From positions 36,322 through 100,321 of the forward strand of contig NZ_ABCP01000011.1 of assembly GCF_000170835.1 (NCBI RefSeq): a DNA stretch of 64,000 nucleotides, read 5' to 3'. Under the pieces are notes generated by a model. That model did not search any database. It was not told the DNA's origin and worked only from the letters and a program-made list of their open reading frames with translations. Source of the DNA: Marinobacter algicola DG893 (lineage in GTDB: Bacteria > Pseudomonadota > Gammaproteobacteria > Pseudomonadales > Oleiphilaceae). The translations under genes and the position numbers were made by a program. This document shows, piece after piece, positions 1 through 8,332 of the stretch (the stretch's first letter is position 1; every line of letters begins with the position of its first letter).

Positions 1-338
1 GCCCGGACCAGAGACGCCATCAGCAGCAGTGTGGTCAGCACGCTCAAAAAGGTGCCAACCAGGAGCGCCCCCGCCACTGCCAGCCACTGCCCGCTGAACT
101 GATCAGCAGAGAAGAACACACCCACCACGCCCGGCATGATCAGCAACACCAGCACGGAAATCAGCCCCTGGCTCGCCGCAGCCAGGTCATCACTGACGCT
201 ACCCTTCAGCATCAGCGTGAACGTCATCAGAATCATGCCCAGCACACCGCCACTGACCGGAATCAGGAAAACCAGTCGCAAGGCTTCGCCAAGCATGAAA
301 CACAAAACCAGAGTCAGGAAACCCCGCAACATCGACAT
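1..338 (-). CDS. CidA/LrgA family membrane protein (partial, C-terminus outside window)
   Basis: Reading the minus strand from an ATG at 338 gives an open frame to the window edge (112 codons). The product is hydrophobic with about three to four membrane segments and carries the PVSGGVLGMI stretch near residues 27-36, which matches the conserved P-[IV]-[SP]-G-x-[VI]-[LI]-G-[ML] region of CidA/LrgA holin-like proteins. Known members influence murein hydrolase activity or export small molecules across the inner membrane. Usually a CidB/LrgB gene follows; it would lie to the left of this window. No strong ribosome-binding site is visible. The gene is divergent from yaeQ, with 75 bp between them. 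The family call is good; its role is not determinable here. Confidence 0.75.
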   Translation of the reverse strand, partial: MSMLRGFLTLVLCFMLGEALRLVFLIPVSGGVLGMILMTFTLMLKGSVSDDLAAASQGLISVLVLLIMPGVVGVFFSADQFSGQWLAVAGALLVGTFLSVLTTLLLMASLVR

Positions 339-413
339 ATTGTCATGCTCATCAAGTAACGAATTGCTCTACACTAGCCCATACCCAAAGTTTGACACCA
401 GTTCGGATACTTC

Positions 414-956
414 ATGGCGCTCAAGGCAACCATCTTCAAAGCAACACTGAACATCGCGGATATGGACCGGCACTATTACGGTGACCACCACCTCACCATC
501 GCCCGCCACCCGTCTGAAACCGACGAGCGCATGATGATACGCCTGCTGGCTTTCATCCTGAACGCCAGCGAGAGCCTGGAATTCACCAAAGGGATCAGCA
601 CGGACGACGAGCCGGATCTGTGGCAAAAAAGCCTGAGCGACGAGATCGAGCTGTGGATCGAGCTCGGCCTGCCGGACGAGAGCCGCCTGCGCAAGGCCTG
701 CAACCGGGCCGATAAAGTGATTCTGTACACCTACGGTGGCCGCGCCGTGCCGCTGTGGTGGGAAAAACACCAGGGCAAGCTGACTCGCTTCGACAACCTC
801 ACCATCATCGACCTGCCGACGGACGACACCGAGTCTCTGGCAACCCTGGCTGAACGCGGCATGAACCTGCAATGCACCGTTCAGGACGGCACCGTCAATA
901 TTGGCAATGACGACACGCTCGTCAGTGTGACCCCTGAACCGCTCTACCCTGAGTAA
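414..956 (+). CDS. yaeQ: YaeQ family protein
   Basis: The 180-residue protein is the usual YaeQ length. It starts MALKATIFKA, and has the family's acidic body followed by a WWEKHQGKLTRFDNL segment near residues 118-132, typical of YaeQ (a PD-(D/E)XK nuclease-like fold). YaeQ was once linked to suppression of RfaH loss; its biochemical role is still unclear. The gene stands alone, divergent from the CidA/LrgA-type gene and upstream of the bkd operon, with a 171-bp gap that holds the bkd promoter elements. The ATG at 414 begins the conserved sequence directly, so the start is secure. Confidence 0.9.
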   Translation: MALKATIFKATLNIADMDRHYYGDHHLTIARHPSETDERMMIRLLAFILNASESLEFTKGISTDDEPDLWQKSLSDEIELWIELGLPDESRLRKACNRADKVILYTYGGRAVPLWWEKHQGKLTRFDNLTIIDLPTDDTESLATLAERGMNLQCTVQDGTVNIGNDDTLVSVTPEPLYPE

Positions 957-988
957 AAATCCCCTGCCGGGGTCTACCAGAACGATCC

Positions 989-1008
989 AGTTTACGTTAA
1001 GGTAAACT
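989..1008. promoter_or_regulatory. 20-bp palindrome upstream of bkd operon, LiuR-like operator candidate
   Basis: Positions 989-1008 form a near-perfect palindrome, AGTTTACGTT/AAGGTAAACT, with one mismatched pair. It lies just upstream of a plausible -10 hexamer TATACT at 1054-1059. In gammaproteobacteria the MerR-family regulator LiuR controls branched-chain amino acid catabolism through sites of the TTTACGT..ACGTAAA type. The resemblance and the downstream branched-chain dehydrogenase genes make LiuR-type control plausible, but no liuR gene is in the window. Confidence 0.55.
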
Positions 1009-1073
1009 TAAGCCGATATTGATCCGGGTCGCATCAGGTTCCGTCAGTTTGGCTATACTCAAAGCAAACATCG

Positions 1074-1098
1074 ACACCCTCACAAGGGGTGTTTTGTT
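1074..1098 (+). terminator. Hairpin with T-run: yaeQ terminator or bkd leader attenuator
   Basis: ACACCC (1074-1079) pairs with GGGTGT (1087-1092) around a 7-nt loop, followed by TTTTGTT. The stem is short. It lies downstream of the likely bkd -10 box (1054-1059) and 29 nt upstream of the E1 alpha start, so it could terminate yaeQ readthrough or act in the bkd leader. Confidence 0.35.
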
Positions 1099-1127
1099 CC
1101 TCAGGCCACTACCCCAGGAAGAGGATT

Positions 1128-2312
1128 ATGACAACAACAAAATCCAAAGTTGTTTATAACCCGGTTTTTACCGACGGTGCGGAATTCCGAATTCCCACCT
1201 TCAAGTTACTCAAGCAGGATGGCTCGCTCTACAAAGGCGCCAAGGCTCCTGAACTCGACAAAGACAAAGCCCTGCGCATCTACCGGGCGATGGTCACCAC
1301 CCGGATTCTCGACGAACGTATGCTCGCGGCCCAACGGCAGGGGCGCCTGAGCTTTTACATGCAGTGCACCGGAGAGGAAGCCGCGGTGATCGGCAGTACC
1401 GCCGCACTGGATGACGCCGACATGATCATGGCTCAGTACCGTGAACAGGGCGCACTGACCTATCGCGGCTTTTCCATCGATGAATTTATGAACCAGCTGT
1501 TCGGCAACGAACTGGACTACGGCAAAGGCCGCCAGATGCCGGTTCATTACGGTTCTCGCAAGCTGAACTACATGACCATTTCCTCGCCCCTGGCCACGCA
1601 GATCCCTCAGGCCACGGGCTACGCCTACGGTCAGAAGCTGGCGGGCGAAGGCCACTGTACCATCACCTATTTTGGTGAAGGCGCCGCCTCCGAAGGGGAT
1701 TTCCATGCTGCTTTGAACATGGCCGCCGTCCATCGCGTTCCGGTTATTTTCCTGTGTCGGAACAACGGCTACGCCATTTCCACCCCCGCCGCCGAGCAGT
1801 TTGCCGCAGACGGCGTGGCACCCAGGGCCTATGGCTATAAGATGGACGTGATCCGTGTCGATGGTAACGACATCCTGGCCGTGCATGAGGCCACCAAAGA
1901 GGCCCGCAAGCTGGCGGTGGAACACAACCGGCCAGTATTGATTGAAACCATGACTTACCGCTTGGCAGCGCATTCCTCCTCTGACGACCCCTCCGGCTAC
2001 CGCAGCAAAGACGAGGAAGCGGTATGGCGCGAGAAAGACCCGATCCTGCGTATGCGCCTCTGGCTCGAACGTAAGAAATGGTGGAGCGAGGACGATGAGA
2101 AACAGCTGCAGGAAAACATGCGCCGGGAAGTGCTCGAAACCATGAAACGTGCACAAAAACGGCCGCCACCCGCACTCGATACCCTGGTGAGCGACGTCTA
2201 CGACGAAGTACCGCCGGGGCTGGCCGAGCAGTTCGACAAACTCAAGGCGCACATCCGCCGGCATCCGGACGAATATCCGAAAACCGCAGAACAAGCCAAG
2301 GGAGGTGCGTGA
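1128..2312 (+). CDS. bkdA1: Branched-chain 2-oxoacid dehydrogenase E1 component, alpha subunit
   Basis: ThDP-dependent decarboxylase subunit that starts oxidative decarboxylation of 2-oxoacids from Val, Leu and Ile. The 394-residue product has the E1 alpha core: the conserved YREQGAL region near 105, a ThDP/metal motif [15 protein letters not shown] near 183-197 ending in RNN near 212, and the phosphorylation-loop-like [13 protein letters not shown] near 281-293. The long N-terminal arm and IPTFKLL sequence fit the bkd rather than the pyruvate subfamily. The ATG at 1128 is chosen because AGGAAGAGG lies directly upstream; the frame is open to 1089 but without a ribosome-binding site. It is followed 1 bp later by the E1 beta gene, indicating translational coupling. 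Confidence 0.9.
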   Translation: MTTTKSKVVYNPVFTDGAEFRIPTFKLLKQDGSLYKGAKAPELDKDKALRIYRAMVTTRILDERMLAAQRQGRLSFYMQCTGEEAAVIGSTAALDDADMIMAQYREQGALTYRGFSIDEFMNQLFGNELDYGKGRQMPVHYGSRKLNYMTISSPLATQIPQATGYAYGQKLAGEGHCTITYFGEGAASEGDFHAALNMAAVHRVPVIFLCRNNGYAISTPAAEQFAADGVAPRAYGYKMDVIRVDGNDILAVHEATKEARKLAVEHNRPVLIETMTYRLAAHSSSDDPSGYRSKDEEAVWREKDPILRMRLWLERKKWWSEDDEKQLQENMRREVLETMKRAQKRPPPALDTLVSDVYDEVPPGLAEQFDKLKAHIRRHPDEYPKTAEQAKGGA

Positions 2313-2313
2313 G

Positions 2314-3291
2314 ATGACCCAGATGAATATGCTCCAGGCCATCAACAACGCACTCGACACTGCTATGGCCGCTAACGAGCGGGTGCTGTGTTTCGGTGAA
2401 GACGTGGGCATTTTTGGTGGTGTATTCCGCGCCACCAGCAACCTGCAACAGAAATACGGCAAGGCCCGCTGTTTCAACACGCCGCTGGTCGAGCAGGGTA
2501 TCGTCGGTTTTGCCAACGGCCTGGCCGCACAGGGTTCCGTGCCCGTAGCCGAGATTCAGTTTGCCGATTACATTTTCCCGGCCTTCGACCAGATCGTGAA
2601 CGAGTCGGCCAAGTTCCGCTATCGCTCGGGCAGCCTGTTCGACGTGGGCGGGCTAACGATTCGTGCGCCCTACGGCGGCGGCATCGCCGGCGGTCTTTAT
2701 CACTCACAGTCACCGGAAGCCTACTTTGCCCACACACCGGGCCTGAAAATCGTGGTGCCCCGCAACCCGCATCAGGCCAAAGGCCTGCTACTGGGCGCCA
2801 TCCACGATCCCAACCCGACCCTGTTCTTCGAGCCCAAGCGCCTCTACCGCGCGTCGGTCGGGGAAGTGCCTGATGAAGATTACCGGCTGCCGCTGGGCGA
2901 AGCCGAAGTGATCAAGGAAGGCACCGACATCACCGTGCTGGGCTGGGGTGCGCAGATGGAAGTGATTGAGCACGCCGTCGAAAGGGCGGAGAAAGAGGGC
3001 ATTTCCTGTGAGGTGATTGACCTGAGAACCATCCTGCCCTGGGATGTGGAAACCGTGGCCAAATCGGTGCTCAAGACCGGGCGCCTGGTGGTCACCCACG
3101 AAGCGCCTTTGACCGGTGGTTTTGCCGGTGAAATCGCGGCGACTATACAGGAGCGTTGCTTCCTGTACCTGGAATCCCCGATCGCTCGCGTGACCGGGAT
3201 GGACACCCCCTTCCCGCTGGTGCTGGAAAAAGAGCACCTGCCCAATCACCTGAAGGTCTACGAGGCCATCAGGTCGAGCGTGGATTTCTAG
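2314..3291 (+). CDS. bkdA2: Branched-chain 2-oxoacid dehydrogenase E1 component, beta subunit
   Basis: Partner of the alpha subunit in the alpha2beta2 E1 decarboxylase. The 325-residue product has the beta-type pyrimidine-binding domain ([18 protein letters not shown] near 30-47, with the catalytic-proton glutamate in GEDVG) and the C-terminal transketolase domain ([11 protein letters not shown], then the [13 protein letters not shown] segment). The ATG at 2314 lies 9 nt after AAGGGAGG and 1 bp after the alpha-subunit stop, so I prefer it to the upstream in-frame GTG at 2305, which would overlap the ribosome-binding site. An E2 gene follows after 26 bp, completing an E1 alpha-E1 beta-E2 operon. 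Confidence 0.9.
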   Translation: MTQMNMLQAINNALDTAMAANERVLCFGEDVGIFGGVFRATSNLQQKYGKARCFNTPLVEQGIVGFANGLAAQGSVPVAEIQFADYIFPAFDQIVNESAKFRYRSGSLFDVGGLTIRAPYGGGIAGGLYHSQSPEAYFAHTPGLKIVVPRNPHQAKGLLLGAIHDPNPTLFFEPKRLYRASVGEVPDEDYRLPLGEAEVIKEGTDITVLGWGAQMEVIEHAVERAEKEGISCEVIDLRTILPWDVETVAKSVLKTGRLVVTHEAPLTGGFAGEIAATIQERCFLYLESPIARVTGMDTPFPLVLEKEHLPNHLKVYEAIRSSVDF

Positions 3292-3317
3292 GTTGATATC
3301 AGGACAGGAGAGCAATC

Positions 3318-4916
3318 ATGAGTGATTTTATACTGCCCGATATCGGCGAAGGTATCGTGGAGTGCGAACTGGTTAAATGGCTGGTCAGCGAGGGTGACAT
3401 CATCGAAGAAGACCAGCCAGTGGCCGAGGTCATGACCGACAAGGCGTTGGTGGAAATCCCTGCGCCCTATAAAGGCAAGGTAACGCGCCTCTATCACAAG
3501 GAAGGGGACATCGCGAAAGTGCACGCCCCACTGTTTGAGCTGGTGGAGGAAGGCGGCGACAGCCAGGAAGATTCAACGCCTGAGCCCAAAGCCCCGGAAA
3601 CCGCCAATGAAACGCCGGCAACCCAGGCACAAGCCACCTCCGGCGAAGCCGGTGGCGATGACCCAACGGAGGACTTTATCCTTCCGGACATCGGCGAAGG
3701 CATCGTCGAATGCGAAGTGGTGGAATGGCGTGTGGCCGAGGGCGACGAGATCGAAGAAGACCAGCCGGTAGTGGACGTCATGACCGACAAGGCCATGGTG
3801 GAGATCACCGCCCCCAAGGCCGGCCGTGTCACAAAGCTCTACCATAAGCAGCAGGAAATGGCGCGGGTGCATTCACCGCTGTTTGAGTTCGTTCCCCGTG
3901 AGCGTGACGAGCCGGCTCAGGCCAGGAAACCATCGCAACCCGCACCTGAACCAGCGCCGACCACCACGCAACCCGCCTCGCCCCGTAACCAATCGCGGAC
4001 GCCGGCCAGCCCGGCTGTACGCCGGATTGTTCGCGAGCACGATCTGGACCTGGCGGACATCACCGGTTCCGGCAAGGATGGCCGGGTACTGAAAGCCGAC
4101 GTACTGGCTCATCTCGACAAACCCGCCACAACCTCACCGGCACAGGACAGCACCGGCGAGTCGCAACCGGCAAGCTCAGGCGGTGAGCGTCGGCGGCCAT
4201 CCCGGGAACAGGAAGTGCGCGTTGAGCCAATCCGCGGCATGAAAGCCGCCATGGCACGCAGCATGGTGACGTCGGCAACCACTATTCCGCACTTCATCTA
4301 CAGTGAGGACATTGATGTCACCGACCTGCTCCGCCTGCGGGAACAGTTGAAACCAGAGGCCGAAGCCAGCGGGTCAAGGCTCACGCTGATGCCCTTCTTT
4401 ATGAAGGCCATGGCCCTGGCAGTGCAGGAATACCCGGTGCTCAACAGCCGCCTCAACGATGATGTCACCGAGATCCACTACCAGCCACAGTGCAATATCG
4501 GCATGGCCGTGGACGGCAAGGCCGGGCTGATGGTTCCCAACATCAAGGGCGTGGAAGACCTGACCCTGCTGGGCATTGCCGACGAAGTCGCACGCCTGAC
4601 CGAGGCAGCTCGCTCGGGTCGTGTCAGCCAGGAAGATCTCAAGGGCGGCACCATCACCATTTCCAACATTGGCGCTTTGGGTGGCACCTACGCCGCACCC
4701 ATCATCAACCCGCCGGAAGTGGCGATTGTGGCCCTTGGCCGCACCCAGAAACTGCCGCGCTTTGACGGCAATGGCCAGGTGGTCGAGCGGGCCATCATGA
4801 CCGTGAGCTGGGCAGGCGACCACCGCATCATCGATGGCGGCACCATTGCACGCTTCTGCAATCGCTGGAAAGGCTACCTGGAATCGCCGCAGTCGATGCT
4901 GCTGCATCTGGGCTGA
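3318..4916 (+). CDS. bkdB: 2-oxoacid dehydrogenase E2, dihydrolipoyl acyltransferase with two lipoyl domains
   Basis: Core of the branched-chain dehydrogenase complex: transfers the acyl group from E1 to CoA through lipoyl-lysine arms. Two nearly identical lipoyl domains are visible, at residues 3-78 and 119-195, with modified lysines in TDKA at K42 and K158. A Pro/Ala/Glu-rich linker, a peripheral-subunit-binding domain near 233-270 (SPAVRRIVREHDLDL, GKDGRVLKADV) and the acyltransferase domain follow; the catalytic DHRIIDGG motif is near residues 500-507. At 532 residues it is longer than single-lipoyl E2 proteins. AGGACAGGAG precedes the ATG. No E3 gene follows; lipoamide dehydrogenase must be encoded elsewhere. 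Confidence 0.92.
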   Translation: MSDFILPDIGEGIVECELVKWLVSEGDIIEEDQPVAEVMTDKALVEIPAPYKGKVTRLYHKEGDIAKVHAPLFELVEEGGDSQEDSTPEPKAPETANETPATQAQATSGEAGGDDPTEDFILPDIGEGIVECEVVEWRVAEGDEIEEDQPVVDVMTDKAMVEITAPKAGRVTKLYHKQQEMARVHSPLFEFVPRERDEPAQARKPSQPAPEPAPTTTQPASPRNQSRTPASPAVRRIVREHDLDLADITGSGKDGRVLKADVLAHLDKPATTSPAQDSTGESQPASSGGERRRPSREQEVRVEPIRGMKAAMARSMVTSATTIPHFIYSEDIDVTDLLRLREQLKPEAEASGSRLTLMPFFMKAMALAVQEYPVLNSRLNDDVTEIHYQPQCNIGMAVDGKAGLMVPNIKGVEDLTLLGIADEVARLTEAARSGRVSQEDLKGGTITISNIGALGGTYAAPIINPPEVAIVALGRTQKLPRFDGNGQVVERAIMTVSWAGDHRIIDGGTIARFCNRWKGYLESPQSMLLHLG

Positions 4917-4925
4917 CGGAGCATC

Positions 4926-6764
4926 ATGGCGCAGAAGACGCAACTGCAGCAGTTCTACATCCCTGAAGAGCAGTCGATCTATCTGCTCAGCCATGACGAT
5001 GCCAAGAAGCTCAAGGACTGGGTGGCGCTCTGCGCCGCCCAGCTCCGCCAACTGGGTTACCAGGACATCGAACTGATCGGTAAAGGCGCCTACGGCTTTG
5101 TATTTGCGGGCCGCCTGCCACACCAGGACAGCACCAGCCCCGAACATGTCTTCAAATTCACCCGCATCAACCTTCCCCAACACCTGCAGGACCGCCTGGA
5201 GGATGAAGCCTACATCCTCGAGCAGGTCCGGCATCCCAGGGTGCCTCGCCTGGTTGCCTATCAACGGGCCCACAACCAACCCATCCTGGTAATGGAGCGT
5301 GCAGCGGGCCTTAACCTGGAAGAGGTGTCCCTGCGTGAGGGCCGGCTGAAGCCCCGACTGGTCATGCGGATTGCCGACCAGATTGCGGATATCCTGCGCA
5401 ACCTGAGACGCGAGAACGGCCCCTCGGGGCGCCCCATCGTGCACGGGGACATCAAACCGTCGAATCTGGTGTTCGATGCCAGCACCGAGAACATCGCCCT
5501 GATCGACTGGGGCTCGTCGGTGTTCGCCCAGCTTGATGCCAACCAGCAGTTCCTCACCACCAACGTGATGGAACTGATGTCTGACAACCTGCAACAGACC
5601 AACGCCCGGTTGGGAGATGTCTACTTCATCGGTGAAGAACAGCTGAACGGTGGGCTGTCTTCCCCCCGCTTTGATGAACAGGGCGCTGCGGGCACACTGT
5701 ATGCGCTGGCATCCGGTCAATCGTGCCGGTTCGGTCATCAGGCCATTCCCGCTGCGTCCCTCGGGCTGCCCATGGAGTTCGCCCGCATGCTCGACGGCAT
5801 GCTATCCCCGGACCCACAAATGCGCAGAAAAGCTGGTGACCACTACCTGAACGAAATGCCGCGAATGGCACGCACGGTGATGATCGATCTCAAGGAACCA
5901 CCGCTGGCCCCCATGGTCCCGGTGTGGACCCGGCCCTCAGACCACGAAATCGACACCGTCGTCTACAGCTCCCGGAAGTCTTTCCTGCGCCAGGAAGGCG
6001 CGCCGGAAACCCTCAATGATGTGAACGATGTGCAGCTGGACCGCTACTATAAAAATTTCATGCAAGGCATGGGCGAAACCGAGAAAGCCTTCCTGGCCGC
6101 CGTCAGCCGGCTGGGGCGATACCCTGTCGAAGGTGGGCTTGCCGTGCGCTGGGAAACTGATGGCGTGTATATCGACACCTCCCTGAACCTCCACGACCCC
6201 AGCCTGAAAACCGCCTTCATCCGCGCCGTCAACAACATGGTCTACCTGGCCCAGGCCATCTACCGACAGGGGATTTTCAAGAGCTGCCTGTTCAACGCCC
6301 GTAACACCCTGCACATCGACCGTGCCGAACCCGACCAGCCTTTCGAGCCCGAACCCGGCATGCAATTGAAATACGAAGTCAGCGCCGCGCCGGAAGTGGA
6401 AGACGAATCCCGGGTGCACTCCTACTTTGAAGACGGCCCCGATCCCGAGGAATTCCTGGTGCTGCCGCAAACCATCATCACCGCGCTGGAATCCCTCAAC
6501 GACATCCACCACACCGGCATGATCATCTTCGAAGCCCTGCCCCGCCACCTCAAGATCCACAGCCATTACCGCCTGCTGGACCCGGACCGGGAGAGTGAAT
6601 TCAGCCACCTGCTGGGCGAGATACTGTCCGCTGTTAATCAGATCACTGGCCTGGGTGTCTCGGGCTTTATGAAAATGCCCTACAAGGACACCCGTTTCTT
6701 CCCTCATATCGAACGGCTGCCGGAGCGTTACTACCCCAAAAATCCAAGGGCGAAGACCGGTTAA
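4926..6764 (+). CDS. Protein kinase-like protein next to bkd operon
   Basis: A 612-residue protein with an N-terminal eukaryotic-type kinase fold. Visible elements are a glycine loop GKGAYGFVF (residues 52-60), a likely ATP lysine in VFKFTR (K77), a catalytic loop HGDIKPSN near 172-180 with the catalytic aspartate near 175, and DWG near 194 in place of DFG. The activation segment and C-lobe look shortened. The C-terminal half (about 330-612) matches nothing I recognise. The start lies 9 bp after the E2 stop, so it is probably cotranscribed with bkd. Its substrate is unknown; regulation of the dehydrogenase complex is an attractive guess by analogy with mitochondrial BCKDH kinase, which is unrelated in sequence. 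Confidence 0.75.
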   Translation: MAQKTQLQQFYIPEEQSIYLLSHDDAKKLKDWVALCAAQLRQLGYQDIELIGKGAYGFVFAGRLPHQDSTSPEHVFKFTRINLPQHLQDRLEDEAYILEQVRHPRVPRLVAYQRAHNQPILVMERAAGLNLEEVSLREGRLKPRLVMRIADQIADILRNLRRENGPSGRPIVHGDIKPSNLVFDASTENIALIDWGSSVFAQLDANQQFLTTNVMELMSDNLQQTNARLGDVYFIGEEQLNGGLSSPRFDEQGAAGTLYALASGQSCRFGHQAIPAASLGLPMEFARMLDGMLSPDPQMRRKAGDHYLNEMPRMARTVMIDLKEPPLAPMVPVWTRPSDHEIDTVVYSSRKSFLRQEGAPETLNDVNDVQLDRYYKNFMQGMGETEKAFLAAVSRLGRYPVEGGLAVRWETDGVYIDTSLNLHDPSLKTAFIRAVNNMVYLAQAIYRQGIFKSCLFNARNTLHIDRAEPDQPFEPEPGMQLKYEVSAAPEVEDESRVHSYFEDGPDPEEFLVLPQTIITALESLNDIHHTGMIIFEALPRHLKIHSHYRLLDPDRESEFSHLLGEILSAVNQITGLGVSGFMKMPYKDTRFFPHIERLPERYYPKNPRAKTG

Positions 6765-6870
6765 TCGAAAGCTTGCCGCTGCATATATCAATACCAACAG
6801 GACTGGACAGAGCACCCCATCACACGTAAGATTGCGCACTCGAAATTGACGCACCTTGCATCGATTTCTT

Positions 6871-6947
6871 CCGCCCGTAGCTCAGCTGGATAGAGCGTTG
6901 CCCTCCGGAGGCAAAGGTCTCAGGTTCGAATCCTGACGGGCGGGCCA
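6871..6947 (+). tRNA. tRNA-Arg (anticodon CCG)
   Basis: Cloverleaf can be drawn: acceptor stem CCGCCCG (6871-6877) pairs with CGGGCGG (6937-6943), D-arm GCTCAGCTGGATAGAGC, anticodon stem TTGCC/GGCAA with loop CTCCGGA and anticodon CCG at 6905-6907, and T-arm with GGTTCGAATCC. CCA is encoded at 6945-6947. It closely resembles enterobacterial tRNA-Arg(CCG). It decodes CGG. A stretch without convincing genes follows, which fits the common use of tRNA 3' ends as integration sites, though no integrase is seen. Confidence 0.96.
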
Positions 6948-7517
6948 TTAACATGGTAAATCAACATGTTACACTCTCGACCTCCCTGGTCACTTTCAAC
7001 TCCGCAAACAAGAAGCACTCAAGCTCCAAACTAGGCAATGACCTTTGCCCAGATTCTGAAATTACGCTGTTTGGCACACGAAATTGAGCCTGTGTCCAAA
7101 TTGTGGCCCCGGTGTGTCCATGCCTTTATGAGAATTGTCCTGTGTCCATGGTGTGTCCACGGAATTAGAGGCATTTCTTTCAGCAGAAAAATCTGACCCT
7201 TGCACTGAAACCGCAAACTCCTCATTTGGACACAAAAAACGCCAAAAGCGCTTAGCCCTTGAGCGCTCCGAATGCACGTGAGGATAACCAAGAACTTCCG
7301 TTTGAGACCGAGGGGTAGAACCCGTCACCTCGCTGCCCCCTCCCAACGTGACCCTGGAATAAGTGATCGACGCCACCGGCTTGGTATTCGGTTCTGCCGA
7401 TTCTTTGGAGACCACGCCGGAACCCGATGTCAGAGAACTGGACGTCCTGCGTAATTCGATGGCACGTAACCATGCGCACCACTCTTTAATTCAATTGGGC
7501 CAACAGTGAGAGAACCC
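6948..7517. other. 570-bp stretch without a convincing gene
   Basis: Between tRNA-Arg and the pcaF remnant I find no credible complete gene on either strand. A 48-codon GTG-initiated frame (7363-7509) ends 8 bp before the thiolase start and might be the decayed tail of an upstream pca gene, but I cannot identify it. The left half holds the octamer repeats listed separately. Together with the pseudogene downstream, the stretch looks like a decayed junction. Confidence 0.5.
7091..7234. repeat. Repeated octamer TGTGTCCA (four direct, one inverted)
   Basis: TGTGTCCA occurs at 7091-7098, 7113-7120, 7141-7148 and 7152-7159, and its reverse complement at 7227-7234. Five copies of one octamer in 144 bp is unlikely by chance in otherwise unique sequence. 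The cluster lies about 140 bp after tRNA-Arg, where recombinase arm sites of integrated elements are often found. No recombinase gene is present. Confidence 0.5.
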
Positions 7518-8330
7518 ATGACTGACGTCTATCTCTGCCATCCCCGTCGCTCGGCCATTGGCCGTTTCGGCGGCACCCTCGCCAGCATTCGCCCGGACGA
7601 TTTCGCCGCTCACATTTTCAATGCGGTACTGAAGCAGGTGCCGGAACTCGACCCGGCTGCCATTGATGAAGTGATGATGGGCTGCGCCAACTAGGCCGGT
7701 GAAGACAACCGGAACATCGCACGAATGCCTTCCCTGTTGGCCGGTCTGCCCACCTCCGTGCGCGGCACTATCTCAACCAATTGTGCGGGGCTGGCATGGA
7801 TCCGTTCGGCACGGCCTCCCGCGCCATTCGCGCCGGCGAGATGAATCTAGTTTTGGCAGGCGGCGTGCAGTCCATGTCCCACGAGCCCTACGTGATGGGT
7901 AAGGCCGACTCGACTTACTCACGGGGACAGCCGGTTGAAGGCAACACTATTGGCTGGCGCTTTGTAAACCCGCTGATGAAGAAACAGTACGATATCGATT
8001 CCATGCCGGAAACGGCGGAGAAAGTGGCCGAGCAGTACCAAGTATCGCGGGAGCGATCAGGATTTATTTGCCTCCCGCTCACAGGAAAAGACCGCCCGAG
8101 TTCAGATAAAAGGCATCTTTATCGGGGAAAGCATGCCCATCTACATTCCGCGCCGAAAGCAGGACTCGCTAATATTTGACACCGACTAGCACCCTCGCGG
8201 GATTCCCTTGAAGAAGCCCGCCTCCCTGCCAACTCCGTACAGATACGGCGGCAGTGTGACCGCGGGCAGCGCTTCCGGTGTGAACGATGGCACCGGCCAG
8301 GGCATTGCAACAATCATCGAACGGGTCTGA
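7518..8330 (+). pseudogene. pcaF: Decayed beta-ketoadipyl-CoA thiolase (pcaF remnant)
   Basis: The first 59 codons read as a PcaF-type thiolase (YLCHPRRSAIGRFGGTLAS, EVMMGCAN), then a TAG at 7692-7694 stands where family members have CAG (AN-Q-AGEDNRN). Homology continues in shifting frames: AGEDNRNIARM, SNCAG active-site region, TASRAIRAGEMNLVLAGGVQSMS, WRFVNPLMKKQYDIDSMPETAEKVAEQ, then IYIPRRKQDSLIFDTD. Near 8290 the sequence jumps from NDGTG to the family C-terminus GQGIATIIERV and its stop, so roughly 390 bp of the thiolase domain are missing (813 bp instead of about 1,200). Premature stop, frameshifts and an internal deletion make it non-functional. The intact enzyme for the last beta-ketoadipate step must be elsewhere. 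Confidence 0.85.
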
Positions 8331-8332
8331 AG

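Noticed and set aside
961..972. Hairpin CCCC-TGCC-GGGG after yaeQ
   Set aside because: Only 4 bp of stem and no T-tract; too weak to call a terminator.
1206..2516. Long minus-strand open frame over the E1 alpha gene
   Set aside because: Opposite to a clearly coding gene with ThDP motifs; composition is typical of an antisense shadow.
4374..5738. 454-codon minus-strand frame across E2 and kinase genes
   Set aside because: No ribosome-binding site or recognisable domain; crosses two real genes.
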